The notes below the pieces were generated by a model. The model was given only the letters and a program-made list of their open reading frames with translations. It made no database searches and was not told the origin of the DNA. Of a DNA stretch of 64,000 nucleotides, positions 19,204-27,732 are shown piece by piece. The translations under genes were made by a program, and so were the position numbers. The stretch covers positions 118,298 through 182,297 of the forward strand of contig NZ_JBIUAG010000019.1 of the NCBI RefSeq assembly GCF_044547355.1. Reading direction: 5' to 3'. Source of the DNA: Kutzneria sp044547355 (lineage in GTDB: Bacteria; Actinomycetota; Actinomycetes; Mycobacteriales; Pseudonocardiaceae). How positions within the stretch are numbered: position 1 is the stretch's first letter; each line of letters begins with the position of its first letter.

Positions 19204-20701
19204 CCCGACCGGCTTTCTCAAGTTCACCCGGGCCGAGGCGCCCAAGCGGCCGGCCGCCGAGCGGGTGCACGACTGGCACGAGGTCTACGCCGGCCAGCCC
19301 GCCGCCGAGCGGGAGCAGCAGGTGCGCACCCAGGCCAGCCGGTGCATGGACTGCGGCATCCCGTTCTGCCACTCTGGCACCGCCGGTTGCCCGCTGGGCA
19401 ACCTGATCCCCGAGTGGAACGACCTGGTGCGGCGCGGGGACTGGACGCAGGCCGGGGACCGCCTGCACGCCACCAACAACTTCCCCGAGTTCACCGGGCG
19501 GCTCTGCCCGGCCCCGTGCGAGGCCGCGTGCGTGCTGTCCGGCACGCCCGAGGCCGGCGGCGCCGTCGCCATCAAGCGGGTCGAGCAGACCATCGCCGAC
19601 GTGTCGTGGGAGAGCGGCCTCGTGCCGCCGCGCCAGGCCGCCGTGGCCTCGGGCAAGCGCGTCGCCGTGGTCGGCTCCGGGCCGGCCGGGCTGGCCGCCG
19701 CCCAGCAGCTGACCCGGGCCGGGCACGACGTCACCGTGTACGAGCGGGACGACCGGCTCGGCGGGCTGCTGCGCTACGGCATTCCCGAGTTCAAGATGGA
19801 GAAGAAGGTGCTGGACCGGCGGCTCGCGCAGCTGCGGGCCGAGGGCACCCGGTTCGTCACCAGCTGCGAGGTCGGCGTCGACCTGACCATCGAGCAGCTG
19901 CGGGCCGGCTACGACGCCGTGGTGCTGGCCGTCGGGGCCCTTCGGGGCCGGGACGCCGTCGACATCCCGGGCCGCTCGCTTTCCGGCGTGCACCTGGCCA
20001 TGGAGCACCTGGTGCCGGCCAACCGGGCCGTCGAGGGCGACGGGCCGACCACCGTGGACGCCGCCGGCAAGCACGTCGTGATCATCGGCGGCGGCGACAC
20101 CGCCGCCGACTGCCTCGGCACCGCGCACCGCCAGGGCGCCGCCTCGGTCGTGCAGCTGGATCAGTACCCGGAGCCTCCGTCCACTCAGGACTTCTCGGTG
20201 TCCCCGTGGCCGACCTGGCCGCTGCTCATCCGCAACTACCCCGCCCACGACGAGGGCGGTTCGCGGAAGTTCTCCGTTGCCGTGCAACGCTTTGTCGGCG
20301 ACGGGGACGGCAACGTCCGCTCCATCGAGCTGCGCCAGGTCCGCGTCACCCGCGACGCCTCCGGCCGCCGCGTCGTCGAGCCCGTCTCCGACGAGATCGA
20401 GATCATCCCCGCCGACCTGGTCCTGCTGGCCATCGGCTTCGAGGGCGTCGAGCAGATGCCCCTGCTGGACGGCCTCGGCCTCTCGCTGTCCGGCCGCGGC
20501 ACCCTCTCCGTCGACTCCGCCTGGCAGACCTCCGCCCCCGGCGTCTTCGCCTGCGGCGACGCCCACCGCGGCGCGTCCCTGGTCGTGTGGGCCATCGCCG
20601 AGGGCCGCTCGGTCGCCAACGCCGTCGACCGCTTCCTCACCGGCTCCTCGGAGCTTCCCTCGCCGGTGCAGCCCAACCTGCTGCCCCTGGCCGTGGTGTA
20701 G
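19196..20701 (+). CDS. gltD: Glutamate synthase, small (beta) subunit
   Basis: The 501-aa FAD protein oxidises NADPH and passes electrons through 4Fe-4S clusters to GltB. The N-terminal domain carries the cysteine motifs CMDCGIPFCH, GCPLGN and CPAPCEAAC. The FAD-binding Rossmann motif VAVVGSGPAGLAAA and the second, NADPH-binding one VVIIGGGDTAADCLG follow. The final FAD contact GVFACGDAHRGASLVVWAI is near the C-terminus. GTG 19196 is chosen because it overlaps the gltB stop by 8 bp and gives the standard MADPTGFL N-terminus. A strong terminator follows. Confidence 0.97.
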   Translation: MADPTGFLKFTRAEAPKRPAAERVHDWHEVYAGQPAAEREQQVRTQASRCMDCGIPFCHSGTAGCPLGNLIPEWNDLVRRGDWTQAGDRLHATNNFPEFTGRLCPAPCEAACVLSGTPEAGGAVAIKRVEQTIADVSWESGLVPPRQAAVASGKRVAVVGSGPAGLAAAQQLTRAGHDVTVYERDDRLGGLLRYGIPEFKMEKKVLDRRLAQLRAEGTRFVTSCEVGVDLTIEQLRAGYDAVVLAVGALRGRDAVDIPGRSLSGVHLAMEHLVPANRAVEGDGPTTVDAAGKHVVIIGGGDTAADCLGTAHRQGAASVVQLDQYPEPPSTQDFSVSPWPTWPLLIRNYPAHDEGGSRKFSVAVQRFVGDGDGNVRSIELRQVRVTRDASGRRVVEPVSDEIEIIPADLVLLAIGFEGVEQMPLLDGLGLSLSGRGTLSVDSAWQTSAPGVFACGDAHRGASLVVWAIAEGRSVANAVDRFLTGSSELPSPVQPNLLPLAVV

Positions 20702-20710
20702 TTCTCTGTT

Positions 20711-20746
20711 CTGAAGCCCCCGCCGACACCTGGGCGGGGGCTTCAG
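20711..20746 (+). terminator. Terminator of gltBD
   Basis: Perfect 14-bp arms (20711-20724 and 20733-20746) enclose an 8-nt loop, immediately after the gltD stop. No clear T-tract follows, as is usual in this high-GC background. The downstream MarR gene promoter begins within 10 bp. Confidence 0.8.
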
Positions 20747-20753
20747 CGTCCGC

Positions 20754-20780
20754 TAGACTCGTTTCGTGGCGCAACGAAAC
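20754..20780 (+). promoter_or_regulatory. Promoter and palindromic operator overlapping the MarR start codon
   Basis: TAGACT at 20754-20759 fits a -10 hexamer and ends 6 bp before the GTG, which would make a leaderless mRNA starting at or near the start codon. The inverted repeat GTTTCGT-N6-ACGAAAC (20761-20780) covers the predicted start site and first codons. Such symmetry is what MarR dimers bind, so autorepression is likely. No -35 hexamer is evident. Confidence 0.55.
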
Positions 20781-21260
20781 GATCGGGAGCTGGCGCGGGC
20801 GGTCATGGACCTCATCGACCAGGGGCACCGGCGGATCTCGCAGCGGCTGGACCTGACCCGGATGCGGGTGCTGGGCACGATCGCGGCGCGGCAGCCGGTG
20901 CGGCCGAGCGAGATCGCGGCCGAGCTGGGGCTGACGGCGTCGGCGACGAGCCGGCACCTGACCGCGTTGCAGCGGGCCGGGCAGATCGAGGTGGAGCCCG
21001 ATCCGCACGACTCGCGGACGTTCCTGGTGCGCCAGACCGAGCAAGGCCGGGCGGAGATCGACACCACCGTGCAGGCCGGGGCGACCGTGTTCGCCGAGGT
21101 CATTGCCGACTGGTCGGACGAGGACGTGGCCACCGCGGTCGCCCTGATCACCCGCCTCAACCAGGCCTGGGCGCAGCGCGGCGACGCCGTTGCCGCGCCC
21201 CGCACCGGCGCCGGCCCGCGCTGGACCCGGGCCCGCCGGACCGACGAAGGGGGAACCTGA
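20766..21260 (+). CDS. MarR-family transcriptional regulator
   Basis: A 164-aa winged-helix regulator. The N-terminal helix contains AVMDLIDQGHRRI. The HTH region (about 45-75) reads RPSEIAAELGLTASATSRHLTALQRAGQIE, and the wing follows with PDPHDSRTFLV, the DxR pattern of MarR proteins. The C-terminal helices form the dimerisation region. The GTG start lies inside a palindrome that is probably its own operator. Two bp after its stop a small four-helix membrane protein begins, so it probably controls that gene. The ligand is unknown. Confidence 0.9.
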   Translation: MAQRNDRELARAVMDLIDQGHRRISQRLDLTRMRVLGTIAARQPVRPSEIAAELGLTASATSRHLTALQRAGQIEVEPDPHDSRTFLVRQTEQGRAEIDTTVQAGATVFAEVIADWSDEDVATAVALITRLNQAWAQRGDAVAAPRTGAGPRWTRARRTDEGGT

Positions 21261-21262
21261 CC

Positions 21263-21706
21263 ATGGAGACGATCACCACGCCGAGACCCGTGCGCTGGGC
21301 GCTGGCGTTGCTGGGTCTGGTCGCCGTCAGCCACCTGGTGGTGCCGGTGGTGATCTGGGCCGACCAGGGCGACCTACGGTCCCAGATCGCCGCGCAGCAT
21401 CCCGAGTTCGGCCCCGCCGAGATCGCCCGCTCCGCCGATGTCGCGGTCGTCTCCGCTGCGGTGTTCCACATCCTGCTGCTGGCGCTGTGCGCCCTGCTGT
21501 TGTGGAGATTGCCCACCGGACGGCCGTGGACCCGCCGTCTTGCCATAATCTCGCAATTGCTGTCGGTGGTGTTCAGCGCGGTGTCTTGGTCGTCATCGCC
21601 GATGTTTCACGCGGTCATCCCAGTCATCGGCGTCGCGCAGATCCTGCTGGTCATCCTGCTGCTGGCCCCGCAATCGGCCCGAGCGTTCTTCGCCAAGCGG
21701 CCGTGA
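21263..21706 (+). CDS. Small four-helix membrane protein
   Basis: A 147-aa hydrophobic protein with segments at about 11-31, 65-85, 95-112 and 115-135. A short extracytoplasmic stretch between helices 1 and 2 (DQGDLRSQIAAQHPEFGP) resembles those in actinobacterial DUF4064/DUF2127-like small membrane proteins, but no family can be assigned with confidence. It is cotranscribed with the MarR gene (2-bp gap), and its expression is probably released by the same inducer. The function is unknown. Confidence 0.75.
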   Translation: METITTPRPVRWALALLGLVAVSHLVVPVVIWADQGDLRSQIAAQHPEFGPAEIARSADVAVVSAAVFHILLLALCALLLWRLPTGRPWTRRLAIISQLLSVVFSAVSWSSSPMFHAVIPVIGVAQILLVILLLAPQSARAFFAKRP

Positions 21707-21772
21707 CCATATCGATGCGCATTCTTCACTTCGGGCGCGTGGCGATCGGGTGAATTCAGCTCGAATGTTGTC

Positions 21773-21812
21773 CGTCTTTTCCGGTACGCCGGGCGGCGCA
21801 CCGGAAAAGACG
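21773..21812. terminator. Bidirectional terminator
   Basis: Perfect 13-bp arms (21773-21785 and 21800-21812), each with a TTTT/AAAA run, enclose a GC-rich 14-nt loop. The element lies between the convergent membrane protein gene (stop 21706) and the surface protein gene (stop 21820) and can serve both. Confidence 0.75.
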
Positions 21813-21819
21813 GGACGGG

Positions 21820-22944
21820 CTAGCGGCCTCTGGCCCGGCTGGCGGCGTGGGTCGCGGCCCCGCCGCCGACCAGAAGGATCACCGTGGCCAGCGCCCAACG
21901 GCGCTGTTTCGTGCGTTCCTCGTGATCCGACGCGGCCACCGGCTTGACCGCCGGCGCCGACCAGGGCTTGGTGGTCGTCGGCACGACTACCGGCCGTTGC
22001 GGGGGCGGCGGCGGAGGCGCCACAACGGGAGCCGGCGAGGGTGACGGCGGTGGCGGCGCCGGGCTCGCGGGCGGGGGTGGTGGCGGCGGTGTGGTGGTGG
22101 TCGTCGTCGGGGGCGGCGGTGGTGGTGGCGGGGGAGGCGGGGGCGGTTTCGGCATGCCGAGGCAGCCCGCGGCGTCCGAGGTGCCGACCGGCGCCGCGGA
22201 CGCCAGTTCCCGCGCCGAGCCACCCCGGGGGATGGCGAACAGCCGGCTGCGGTGACCGTCGTTGTTGTCGAGGACGTACAGCGTGCGGGACGAGTCGATC
22301 ACCGCCGACCCGTAGCCGGTGCCGTGCGGCAGGCCGGCCGGCGTGGCCACGGTGCGCACGGCGCCGCTGCCCGGATCGACGCTCACCACGACCGGCGGGC
22401 CGTGCATGGAGCTCACCCCGTAGAGCAGCCCGTCGACCGGGTCGACGGCGAAGTCGTCCAGGCCGTCGGCCTCGGGCCGCATCCGCACCACCCGTGTCAC
22501 GCTGAGGTACGTCTTGCTCGACGGGGTGATGTCGATGGTGAACAGCCGGTCGTCCAGCCGGACCACCAGCGCGCCGCCCACCACCGCGCCGGCGGTGGCC
22601 AGCATGAGGTCGTCACGCGGCACGCCGTGCGGGTAGCCGAGATCGGTCACTCCGCCCGATCGGGTGATGCGCAGGAGATGACCGTGGTGGCCGATGCCGT
22701 ACACCAGATCCTGTGACGGGTCGTAACCGAGCGCGTTCATCTCGCCGACCGAGCCGGCGAGCACCGTCTCCGCCCCACCCGGCAGGTCGACCCTCGAAAG
22801 AGTGGTTCCGCCGCCGTGCTCACCCGTACGGACCAGGATCGCCTCACACACGGTGGGTGTTACCGCGTCCGATCGGGGAGAAAAGAGCGCCGTTATCGCT
22901 AGAACGGGTAATAGAGCCCCCGTCATGCGGAGAATCCTGATCAC
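21820..22944 (-). CDS. Secreted propeller-like protein with proline-rich stalk and C-terminal anchor
   Basis: A 374-aa exported protein. A signal peptide occupies about residues 1-27. Residues about 30-265 contain repeats with DPVDGLLYGVSS, DPSQDLVYGIG and VIDSSRTLYVLDNNDG, the pattern of DUF6923-type beta-propellers. A long Pro/Thr-rich stalk (about 268-330) with two runs of 13 and 7 prolines follows. Then comes a hydrophobic segment (about 350-366) and a short Arg-rich tail that stops transfer. The overall shape is a globular head held above the membrane by a wall-spanning stalk. It has no catalytic motif. The adjacent terminator separates it from the MarR operon. Confidence 0.8.
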   Translation of the reverse strand: MIRILRMTGALLPVLAITALFSPRSDAVTPTVCEAILVRTGEHGGGTTLSRVDLPGGAETVLAGSVGEMNALGYDPSQDLVYGIGHHGHLLRITRSGGVTDLGYPHGVPRDDLMLATAGAVVGGALVVRLDDRLFTIDITPSSKTYLSVTRVVRMRPEADGLDDFAVDPVDGLLYGVSSMHGPPVVVSVDPGSGAVRTVATPAGLPHGTGYGSAVIDSSRTLYVLDNNDGHRSRLFAIPRGGSARELASAAPVGTSDAAGCLGMPKPPPPPPPPPPPPPTTTTTTPPPPPPPASPAPPPPSPSPAPVVAPPPPPPQRPVVVPTTTKPWSAPAVKPVAASDHEERTKQRRWALATVILLVGGGAATHAASRARGR

Positions 22945-23033
22945 GCGGCACCGATTTCCTGTTTCAGCGAGTTGGCGGATACGGTCCCCACGGTAACGGT
23001 GCTTGAATCTCTTGTCAGCACATAGGAGAGTGA

Positions 23034-23798
23034 ATGGACATCTACCTGCAAGGGCTGGTCTGGGTGCTCGGCGTGGCCATTGTCGCCGGCGCGCTCACCG
23101 TGCTGATACACCGACTTACCTCCGGTGATGGGAGGTCTTCGAACAACGAGTCGGCCGGCAACGTCTTCGTGATTGTCGGCGGCCTGCAGGCGGTGTTGGT
23201 CGCGTTCGTGCTGATCTCGCTGTTCGACGCGGTCAACTCGGCCCAGGACAACGCCCAGCAGGAGGCCAACAGCCTGGTCGCGGTCACCTGGGCCGCCGAC
23301 TCGTTCCCCGAGGCCACCCGGGCGCAGGTGCACGACCTGGCCCGCAAGTACGCCACCACCGTGCGCGACCAGGAGTGGCCGCAGATGCAGGCCGGCGACG
23401 CCGTCACCGGCCCCGGCGCGCAGTACCTGTCGCAGATCCACGACGCCATCGACCAGGCCGCCGACAACGGCGACGACTGGCTCAAGGACCGCAAGACCGA
23501 GGCGGCCAACCAGCTCTGGCAGGTCTACCAGTTCCGGCAGGACCGGCTGGACGCCGCCGACGGCAGCGGGGTCAACGCGGTGACCTGGTTCGCCATGATC
23601 GCCGGCAGCGTCCTGTCCATGATCTTCACCTACCTGTTCGGCGGACCCAAGCTGATCGCCCACGTCATCATCGTCGGCGTGCTGGCCGCGACCATGACGC
23701 TGCTGCTGTTCGCCATCTACCAGCTCCAGGACCCGTTCAACGGCGGGGCCAACGTCGGCCCCGACGCCTTCGACTCGGCGCTGGCCAGGCTCACCTGA
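23034..23798 (+). CDS. DUF4239 (bestrophin-like) membrane protein
   Basis: A 254-aa protein with the DUF4239 layout: N-terminal TM helices at about 7-25 and 45-65, a long soluble helical middle (about 70-180), and two C-terminal TM helices at about 190-235. The NESAGNVFVIVGGLQAVLVAFV stretch is characteristic of these bestrophin-like proteins. Whether they conduct anions like eukaryotic bestrophins is not established. AGGAGA at 23022-23027 serves as ribosome site for the ATG. Its last 8 bp overlap the convergent LLM oxidoreductase gene. Confidence 0.8.
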   Translation: MDIYLQGLVWVLGVAIVAGALTVLIHRLTSGDGRSSNNESAGNVFVIVGGLQAVLVAFVLISLFDAVNSAQDNAQQEANSLVAVTWAADSFPEATRAQVHDLARKYATTVRDQEWPQMQAGDAVTGPGAQYLSQIHDAIDQAADNGDDWLKDRKTEAANQLWQVYQFRQDRLDAADGSGVNAVTWFAMIAGSVLSMIFTYLFGGPKLIAHVIIVGVLAATMTLLLFAIYQLQDPFNGGANVGPDAFDSALARLT

Positions 23799-24684
23799 GC
23801 AGGCCCAGCAGCTCCTCCGCCACCTCGAGCGCGTGATCGGTCTCCGGGGCGATGTAGCACAGCTCCACGAACGCCTCCGCGAGACCGATCTCCTCGTGCA
23901 CCGCCAGCGTCGCCTCGGCGATCTCCTTGGCCTCCACGCCCTTCGCCGGGTTGACCCGCAGCACCACCTCGATCGACGACGGGTCGCGGCCGGCGTCCTC
24001 GGCGGCCTGGCGGATCGCCGCCAGCGGGGGCTTGAGGTACTCCGCCTTCAGCATGCCCGGCAGCATGCCCGCCGCCAGCCAGCCGTCCGCGCGGCGGCCG
24101 ATCCGGGCCAGCGCCGCCGGCGCGAAGCCGCCCAGCTGCACCGGCGGACGCTCGGCCGGCCGGTGGCCGATCTCGCTCGGCGGGATCTTCCACTGTGGAC
24201 CGTCGTGCTCGACCACCTCGTGCGTCCAGGCCTTGTCCAGCACGTCCAGGATCTCGTCCAGCCGCCGGCCGCGCTCGGCGAACGGCACGCCCACCGCCTC
24301 GAACTCGTCCGGCGACCAGCCGATGCCGAAGCCCGCCACCAACCGGCCGCCCGAGGCCCGGTCGATCGAGGTGAGGGTGCGGGCCAGCGGCAGCGGCGAG
24401 TAGAACGGCGCGTTCAGCACGTTCGTGCCCAGCCGGACCCGGTTGGTCACGCTCGCGGCCAGCGTCAGCGCCGTGAACGGGTCGAACACCGCGCCGAACT
24501 CCGGCGGGAACGGGCCCGGCCCGGTCATGCCGTAGCCGACCGTCGGCTCCAGCGGCCGCATCAGCCGGTCGCCCACCCACAGCGCGTCCGCGCCCAGTTC
24601 CTCCGCCTGCGCCGCGAACCTCGTGATGTCCGCCGGCCGGTTCGTCACCGGGCCGTACTGGGGCAGGGTGAAGCCGATCCGCAT
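23791..24684 (-). CDS. LLM-class F420-dependent oxidoreductase
   Basis: A 297-aa luciferase-like TIM-barrel flavin/F420 oxidoreductase. N-terminal MRIGFTLPQYGPV, the GADALWVGDRL segment and the cofactor-side loops VRLGTNVLNAPFYSPL and SGGRLVAGFGIGWSPDEFEAVGVPF agree with the family (substrate region ending AAEDAGRDPSSIEV). Such enzymes reduce or oxidise small molecules with F420H2 in actinobacteria; the substrate is not predictable. The ATG at 24684 has GGAGAA 6 bp upstream. It is divergent from the Fic gene (177 bp between) and overlaps DUF4239 by 8 bp at its 3' end. Confidence 0.9.
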   Translation of the reverse strand: MRIGFTLPQYGPVTNRPADITRFAAQAEELGADALWVGDRLMRPLEPTVGYGMTGPGPFPPEFGAVFDPFTALTLAASVTNRVRLGTNVLNAPFYSPLPLARTLTSIDRASGGRLVAGFGIGWSPDEFEAVGVPFAERGRRLDEILDVLDKAWTHEVVEHDGPQWKIPPSEIGHRPAERPPVQLGGFAPAALARIGRRADGWLAAGMLPGMLKAEYLKPPLAAIRQAAEDAGRDPSSIEVVLRVNPAKGVEAKEIAEATLAVHEEIGLAEAFVELCYIAPETDHALEVAEELLGLLR

Positions 24685-24861
24685 GTGATTTCTCCTTGTC
24701 CGTCCTGGTGATGCTCAGTCTGCGGCCTGTCTTCGCCCTGTCCACGATCTGTCCGCGCCCCACACCCTTTCGGGCATGGCGGATCCTCTCGCCCACAACC
24801 CGGGTCACCCTTATGGACAACTCGGTGGACAAACCAGGGGGGTGAAATCTACCGTGGCCCG

Positions 24862-26058
24862 GTGACGGCGGAGCGTGAGTACCTCGGCAGCCATCCATGG
24901 CTGACCTTCGACTACCGCATCGACTTCGACGTGAAAGACCAGCTCTGGGCCCGTTTGGGCGAGGCTTTCGCGCAGTGCCAACACCTCACCGGCACCCCGC
25001 TCACGCCCGCCGTGGCCGAGGAGCTCGGGGCCGTCTACCTGGCCAAGGGAGCGATGGCCACCACCGCCATCGAGGGCAACACCCTGTCCGAACAGGAGGT
25101 CGCCGAGATCATCTCCGGCGGCCGCACCCTGCCGCCGTCGCGGCGCTACCTCCAGCAGGAGGTGGAGAACGTCGTCGCCGCGCTGCGGGCCGTCGACGAC
25201 AACAGCCGGCACGGCGGCACCGCCATCACCGTCGACTGGATCAAGCGGCAGAACCGCCAGATGCTGGCCGACCTGGAGACCGACGACCACGTCCAGCCGG
25301 GCGAGTTCACCACCACCGGCCTCGTCGTCGGCACCTACCGGGGCGCTCCGCCGCGGGACGTGCCGTACCTGATGGACCGTCTCGTGGACTGGATCGCCCG
25401 CCTCACCGACGGCAACGACCAGCAGCCGGCGACCGTGCGCTTCTTCGGGGCGTTCCTGGCCGCCACGCTCAGCCACCTGTACCTGGCGTGGATCCATCCC
25501 TTCGGCGACGGCAACGGCCGGACCGCCCGGCTGCTGGAGTGCGCCATCCTGACCAACAGCGGCCTCGTGCCGTGGGTTTCCGCGAACCTGTTGTCCGACC
25601 ACTACAACCGGACCCGGTCCGAGTACTACCGCCGCCTGTCCAACGCCTCCCGCCACGGCGACGTCACCGGCTTCCTCGGCTACGCCGCCCAGGGCTTCGT
25701 CGACCAGCTGCGGGAACAGATCGAACTCGTGCAGCGCCACCAGCTCCGGGTCTCGTGGATCAACTTCGTGCACGAGCGCTTCCGTTGCCTGCCCAACACC
25801 GAAGCCACCGCCCGCCAGCGCACCCTCCTGCTCTCCCTGCCCGACGGCCCCACCCCCCTCAACGCCGTCCGCCGCCTCACCCCCGAACTCGCCGAGCAGT
25901 TCGCCGGCCGCAGCGACAAGACCGTCACCCGCGACATCAACCGCCTCCAGTCCCTCGGCCTCGCCGTCGTCGACCGCCGCACCATCGCACCGGCCATCCA
26001 CCTCATGGCCGCCTTCATCCCCGGCCGCGCCACCACCCCGCCCGACGATCGGGGCTAG
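24862..26058 (+). CDS. Class II Fic-domain protein (AMPylase)
   Basis: A 398-aa protein with a complete Fic active site HPFGDGNGRTAR starting at residue 212 (catalytic H212). An N-terminal inhibitory helix motif TTAIEG (T67-G72, fitting [S/T]xxxE[G/N]) is present, which places it in class II, where the Glu blocks ATP in the resting state. The C-terminal part (about 280-385) has a winged-helix pattern (AEQFAGRSDKTVTRDINRL) that could bind DNA. Fic enzymes transfer AMP from ATP to hydroxyl side chains of target proteins. The start is GTG. No antitoxin-like partner gene is adjacent. The downstream DUF2461 gene starts 70 bp after its stop. Confidence 0.92.
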   Translation: MTAEREYLGSHPWLTFDYRIDFDVKDQLWARLGEAFAQCQHLTGTPLTPAVAEELGAVYLAKGAMATTAIEGNTLSEQEVAEIISGGRTLPPSRRYLQQEVENVVAALRAVDDNSRHGGTAITVDWIKRQNRQMLADLETDDHVQPGEFTTTGLVVGTYRGAPPRDVPYLMDRLVDWIARLTDGNDQQPATVRFFGAFLAATLSHLYLAWIHPFGDGNGRTARLLECAILTNSGLVPWVSANLLSDHYNRTRSEYYRRLSNASRHGDVTGFLGYAAQGFVDQLREQIELVQRHQLRVSWINFVHERFRCLPNTEATARQRTLLLSLPDGPTPLNAVRRLTPELAEQFAGRSDKTVTRDINRLQSLGLAVVDRRTIAPAIHLMAAFIPGRATTPPDDRG

Positions 26059-26128
26059 GCGTCCGCTGTCCGGTGTGGACTCGCCCGCTCGACTCCGGCT
26101 TGTCGGGGGTGGGTCGTATCGTCTGCCC

Positions 26129-26791
26129 GTGACGTTCACGGGCTTCGGCGAGCACGCCATCGACTTCTTCGACGGCCTGGAGGCCGACAACTCCAAGGTG
26201 TACTGGGACGGCAACAAGCACCTGTACCAGGGGGATGTGCGGGCGCCGATGGAGGCGCTGCTGGCGGAGCTGGAGCCGGAGTTCGGAGGGCTGGGGGAGC
26301 CCAAGGTGTTCCGGCCGTACCGGGATGTGCGGTTCTCCAAGGAGAAGACGCCGTACAAGACGCACTGCGGGGGCGTGATCGAGCAGGGGCGGGGCGGCGG
26401 GGCCTACTACGTGCAGGTCGGTCCCGATGGCCTGATGGTCGGCGGCGGCTGCTTCCACCTGGAGGCCGACCAACTGGCCCGGTTCCGGGCCGCCATCGAC
26501 GACTCCCGCCGCGGCGAGGCGCTGGTGAAGATCGTCGCCAAGCTGGCCAAGGCCGGCTTCGTGATCAGGGGTGAGCAGCTCAAGACCAAGCCCCGCGGCT
26601 ACGAGCTCGACCACCCCCGCATCGACCTGCTGCGCCACAAGTCCCTCTACGCCTCCTTCACCTGGGAGCCCGACGACGTCCTGCACGAACGCGGCTCCTT
26701 CGACCGCGTCCGCAAGGCCTGGCGCCAGCTCCGCCCCTTCAACGAGTGGGCCGCCGACCACGTCGGCGTCAGCGAACGCCCGGCCCGCTGA
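26129..26791 (+). CDS. DUF2461 family protein
   Basis: A 220-aa soluble protein. FFDGLEADNSKVYW, FRPYRDVRFSKEKTPYKTH and the GGGAYYVQVGPDGLMVGGG strand pattern identify DUF2461 (TIGR02453-like), whose biochemical role is unknown. GTG 26129 is selected because the family begins with TFTGFGEHAIDFF; upstream in-frame codons give no family match. The gene follows Fic on the same strand with a 70-bp gap and may be cotranscribed. Confidence 0.85.
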   Translation: MTFTGFGEHAIDFFDGLEADNSKVYWDGNKHLYQGDVRAPMEALLAELEPEFGGLGEPKVFRPYRDVRFSKEKTPYKTHCGGVIEQGRGGGAYYVQVGPDGLMVGGGCFHLEADQLARFRAAIDDSRRGEALVKIVAKLAKAGFVIRGEQLKTKPRGYELDHPRIDLLRHKSLYASFTWEPDDVLHERGSFDRVRKAWRQLRPFNEWAADHVGVSERPAR

Positions 26792-26800
26792 CGGCGGACC

Positions 26801-27577
26801 TCAGCCCTTGAAGAACGCGGTGAGTTCGGCGGCGAGGGTCTCGGGCGGAAGGTCGTGGAAGCCGCCCTCGCGCTGGACGTGCCGGCCGTCGGGCAGCGCG
26901 GACGCGGTGGCGGCGGCGGACTCCTGGAGCCACGGGGCGGAGCCGGTGCTGCTGAGGACGAGCGCGGGGACGGTGACGCGGGCGAGGTGGTCGGGCAGGC
27001 GGTAGCCGGCCATGATCGCGTTGTCGTGCCCGAGGGTGTGGGCCAGGGCGACCAGGTTCGGCCAGAACGGGTCCGCCTTCATCCGGTCCACGACCTCCCG
27101 GGGCTGGCCGACGCCGTTGACCATGAAGTGGGCGACGGCCTCGTCGAAGCGGCCGGCCTCGGTGAGGCGGGCGAGGGTCGGCCCGTACGAGCCGTGGATC
27201 TGCGGATGCTCGGGGAGCCGGTACGGGGGCTCGGTGCCGGCGACCCGCTCGACGGGCAGGCCGGAGCCGGCGGCGAGCAGGGCCAGGGCGGCGCCGGAGG
27301 ACATGCCGTAGACGAAGGAGCCGCCGACGGCGTCGAGCACGGCGGCGAGGTCCTCCAGCTCCCGCTCCACCGCGTAGGGCGGGGTGATGGTGCTGTCGCC
27401 CCGGCCGCGCCGGTCGTAGGCGACGACCTCGAACTCGGGGGCGAGGGCCTCGGCCAGGGGCGTGAAGGACCGTCGGGTCATGAAGGCGCCGCCGACGAGC
27501 ACGAGCGCCGGGCCCCGCCCGCTCCGCTCGTACGCGATCGAGGCGCCGTCCTTGGAGGTGAGTGTCTGCATGCCCAT
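26801..27577 (-). CDS. Alpha/beta hydrolase
   Basis: A 258-aa alpha/beta-hydrolase fold protein. The nucleophile elbow is GMSSG with S93; the oxyanion-side strand is VLVGGAFMTRRSF; the acid is probably in the ALVLSSTGSAPW-QES region; and the terminal His is in GGFHDLPPE. The start is ATG 27577 because GGAGG lies 8 bp upstream; a downstream Met (MQTLTS) is an alternative. Substrate unknown. It converges with DUF2461 (9-bp gap) and diverges from the 199-aa gene. Confidence 0.88.
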   Translation of the reverse strand: MGMQTLTSKDGASIAYERSGRGPALVLVGGAFMTRRSFTPLAEALAPEFEVVAYDRRGRGDSTITPPYAVERELEDLAAVLDAVGGSFVYGMSSGAALALLAAGSGLPVERVAGTEPPYRLPEHPQIHGSYGPTLARLTEAGRFDEAVAHFMVNGVGQPREVVDRMKADPFWPNLVALAHTLGHDNAIMAGYRLPDHLARVTVPALVLSSTGSAPWLQESAAATASALPDGRHVQREGGFHDLPPETLAAELTAFFKG

Positions 27578-27732
27578 ACGTCGAACCTCCGGCCCGGAAT
27601 GCGACAACGTGGATCCACGCTAGACTCGAACACCCGTTCTAAGCCGGCGTGTCGTGGGACCGGGTCGGCGGGCTGTCTGTGGCAGACTCCGCCCCTAGTC
27701 CACGCCCGCCCCGACGAGAGGAAATACCGGCC

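Noticed and set aside
15370..19245. A 1,291-codon open frame opposite gltB
   Set aside because: It is the antisense shadow of a high-GC coding gene; the product is His/Gln/Val-rich with no domain, and gltB is unambiguous.
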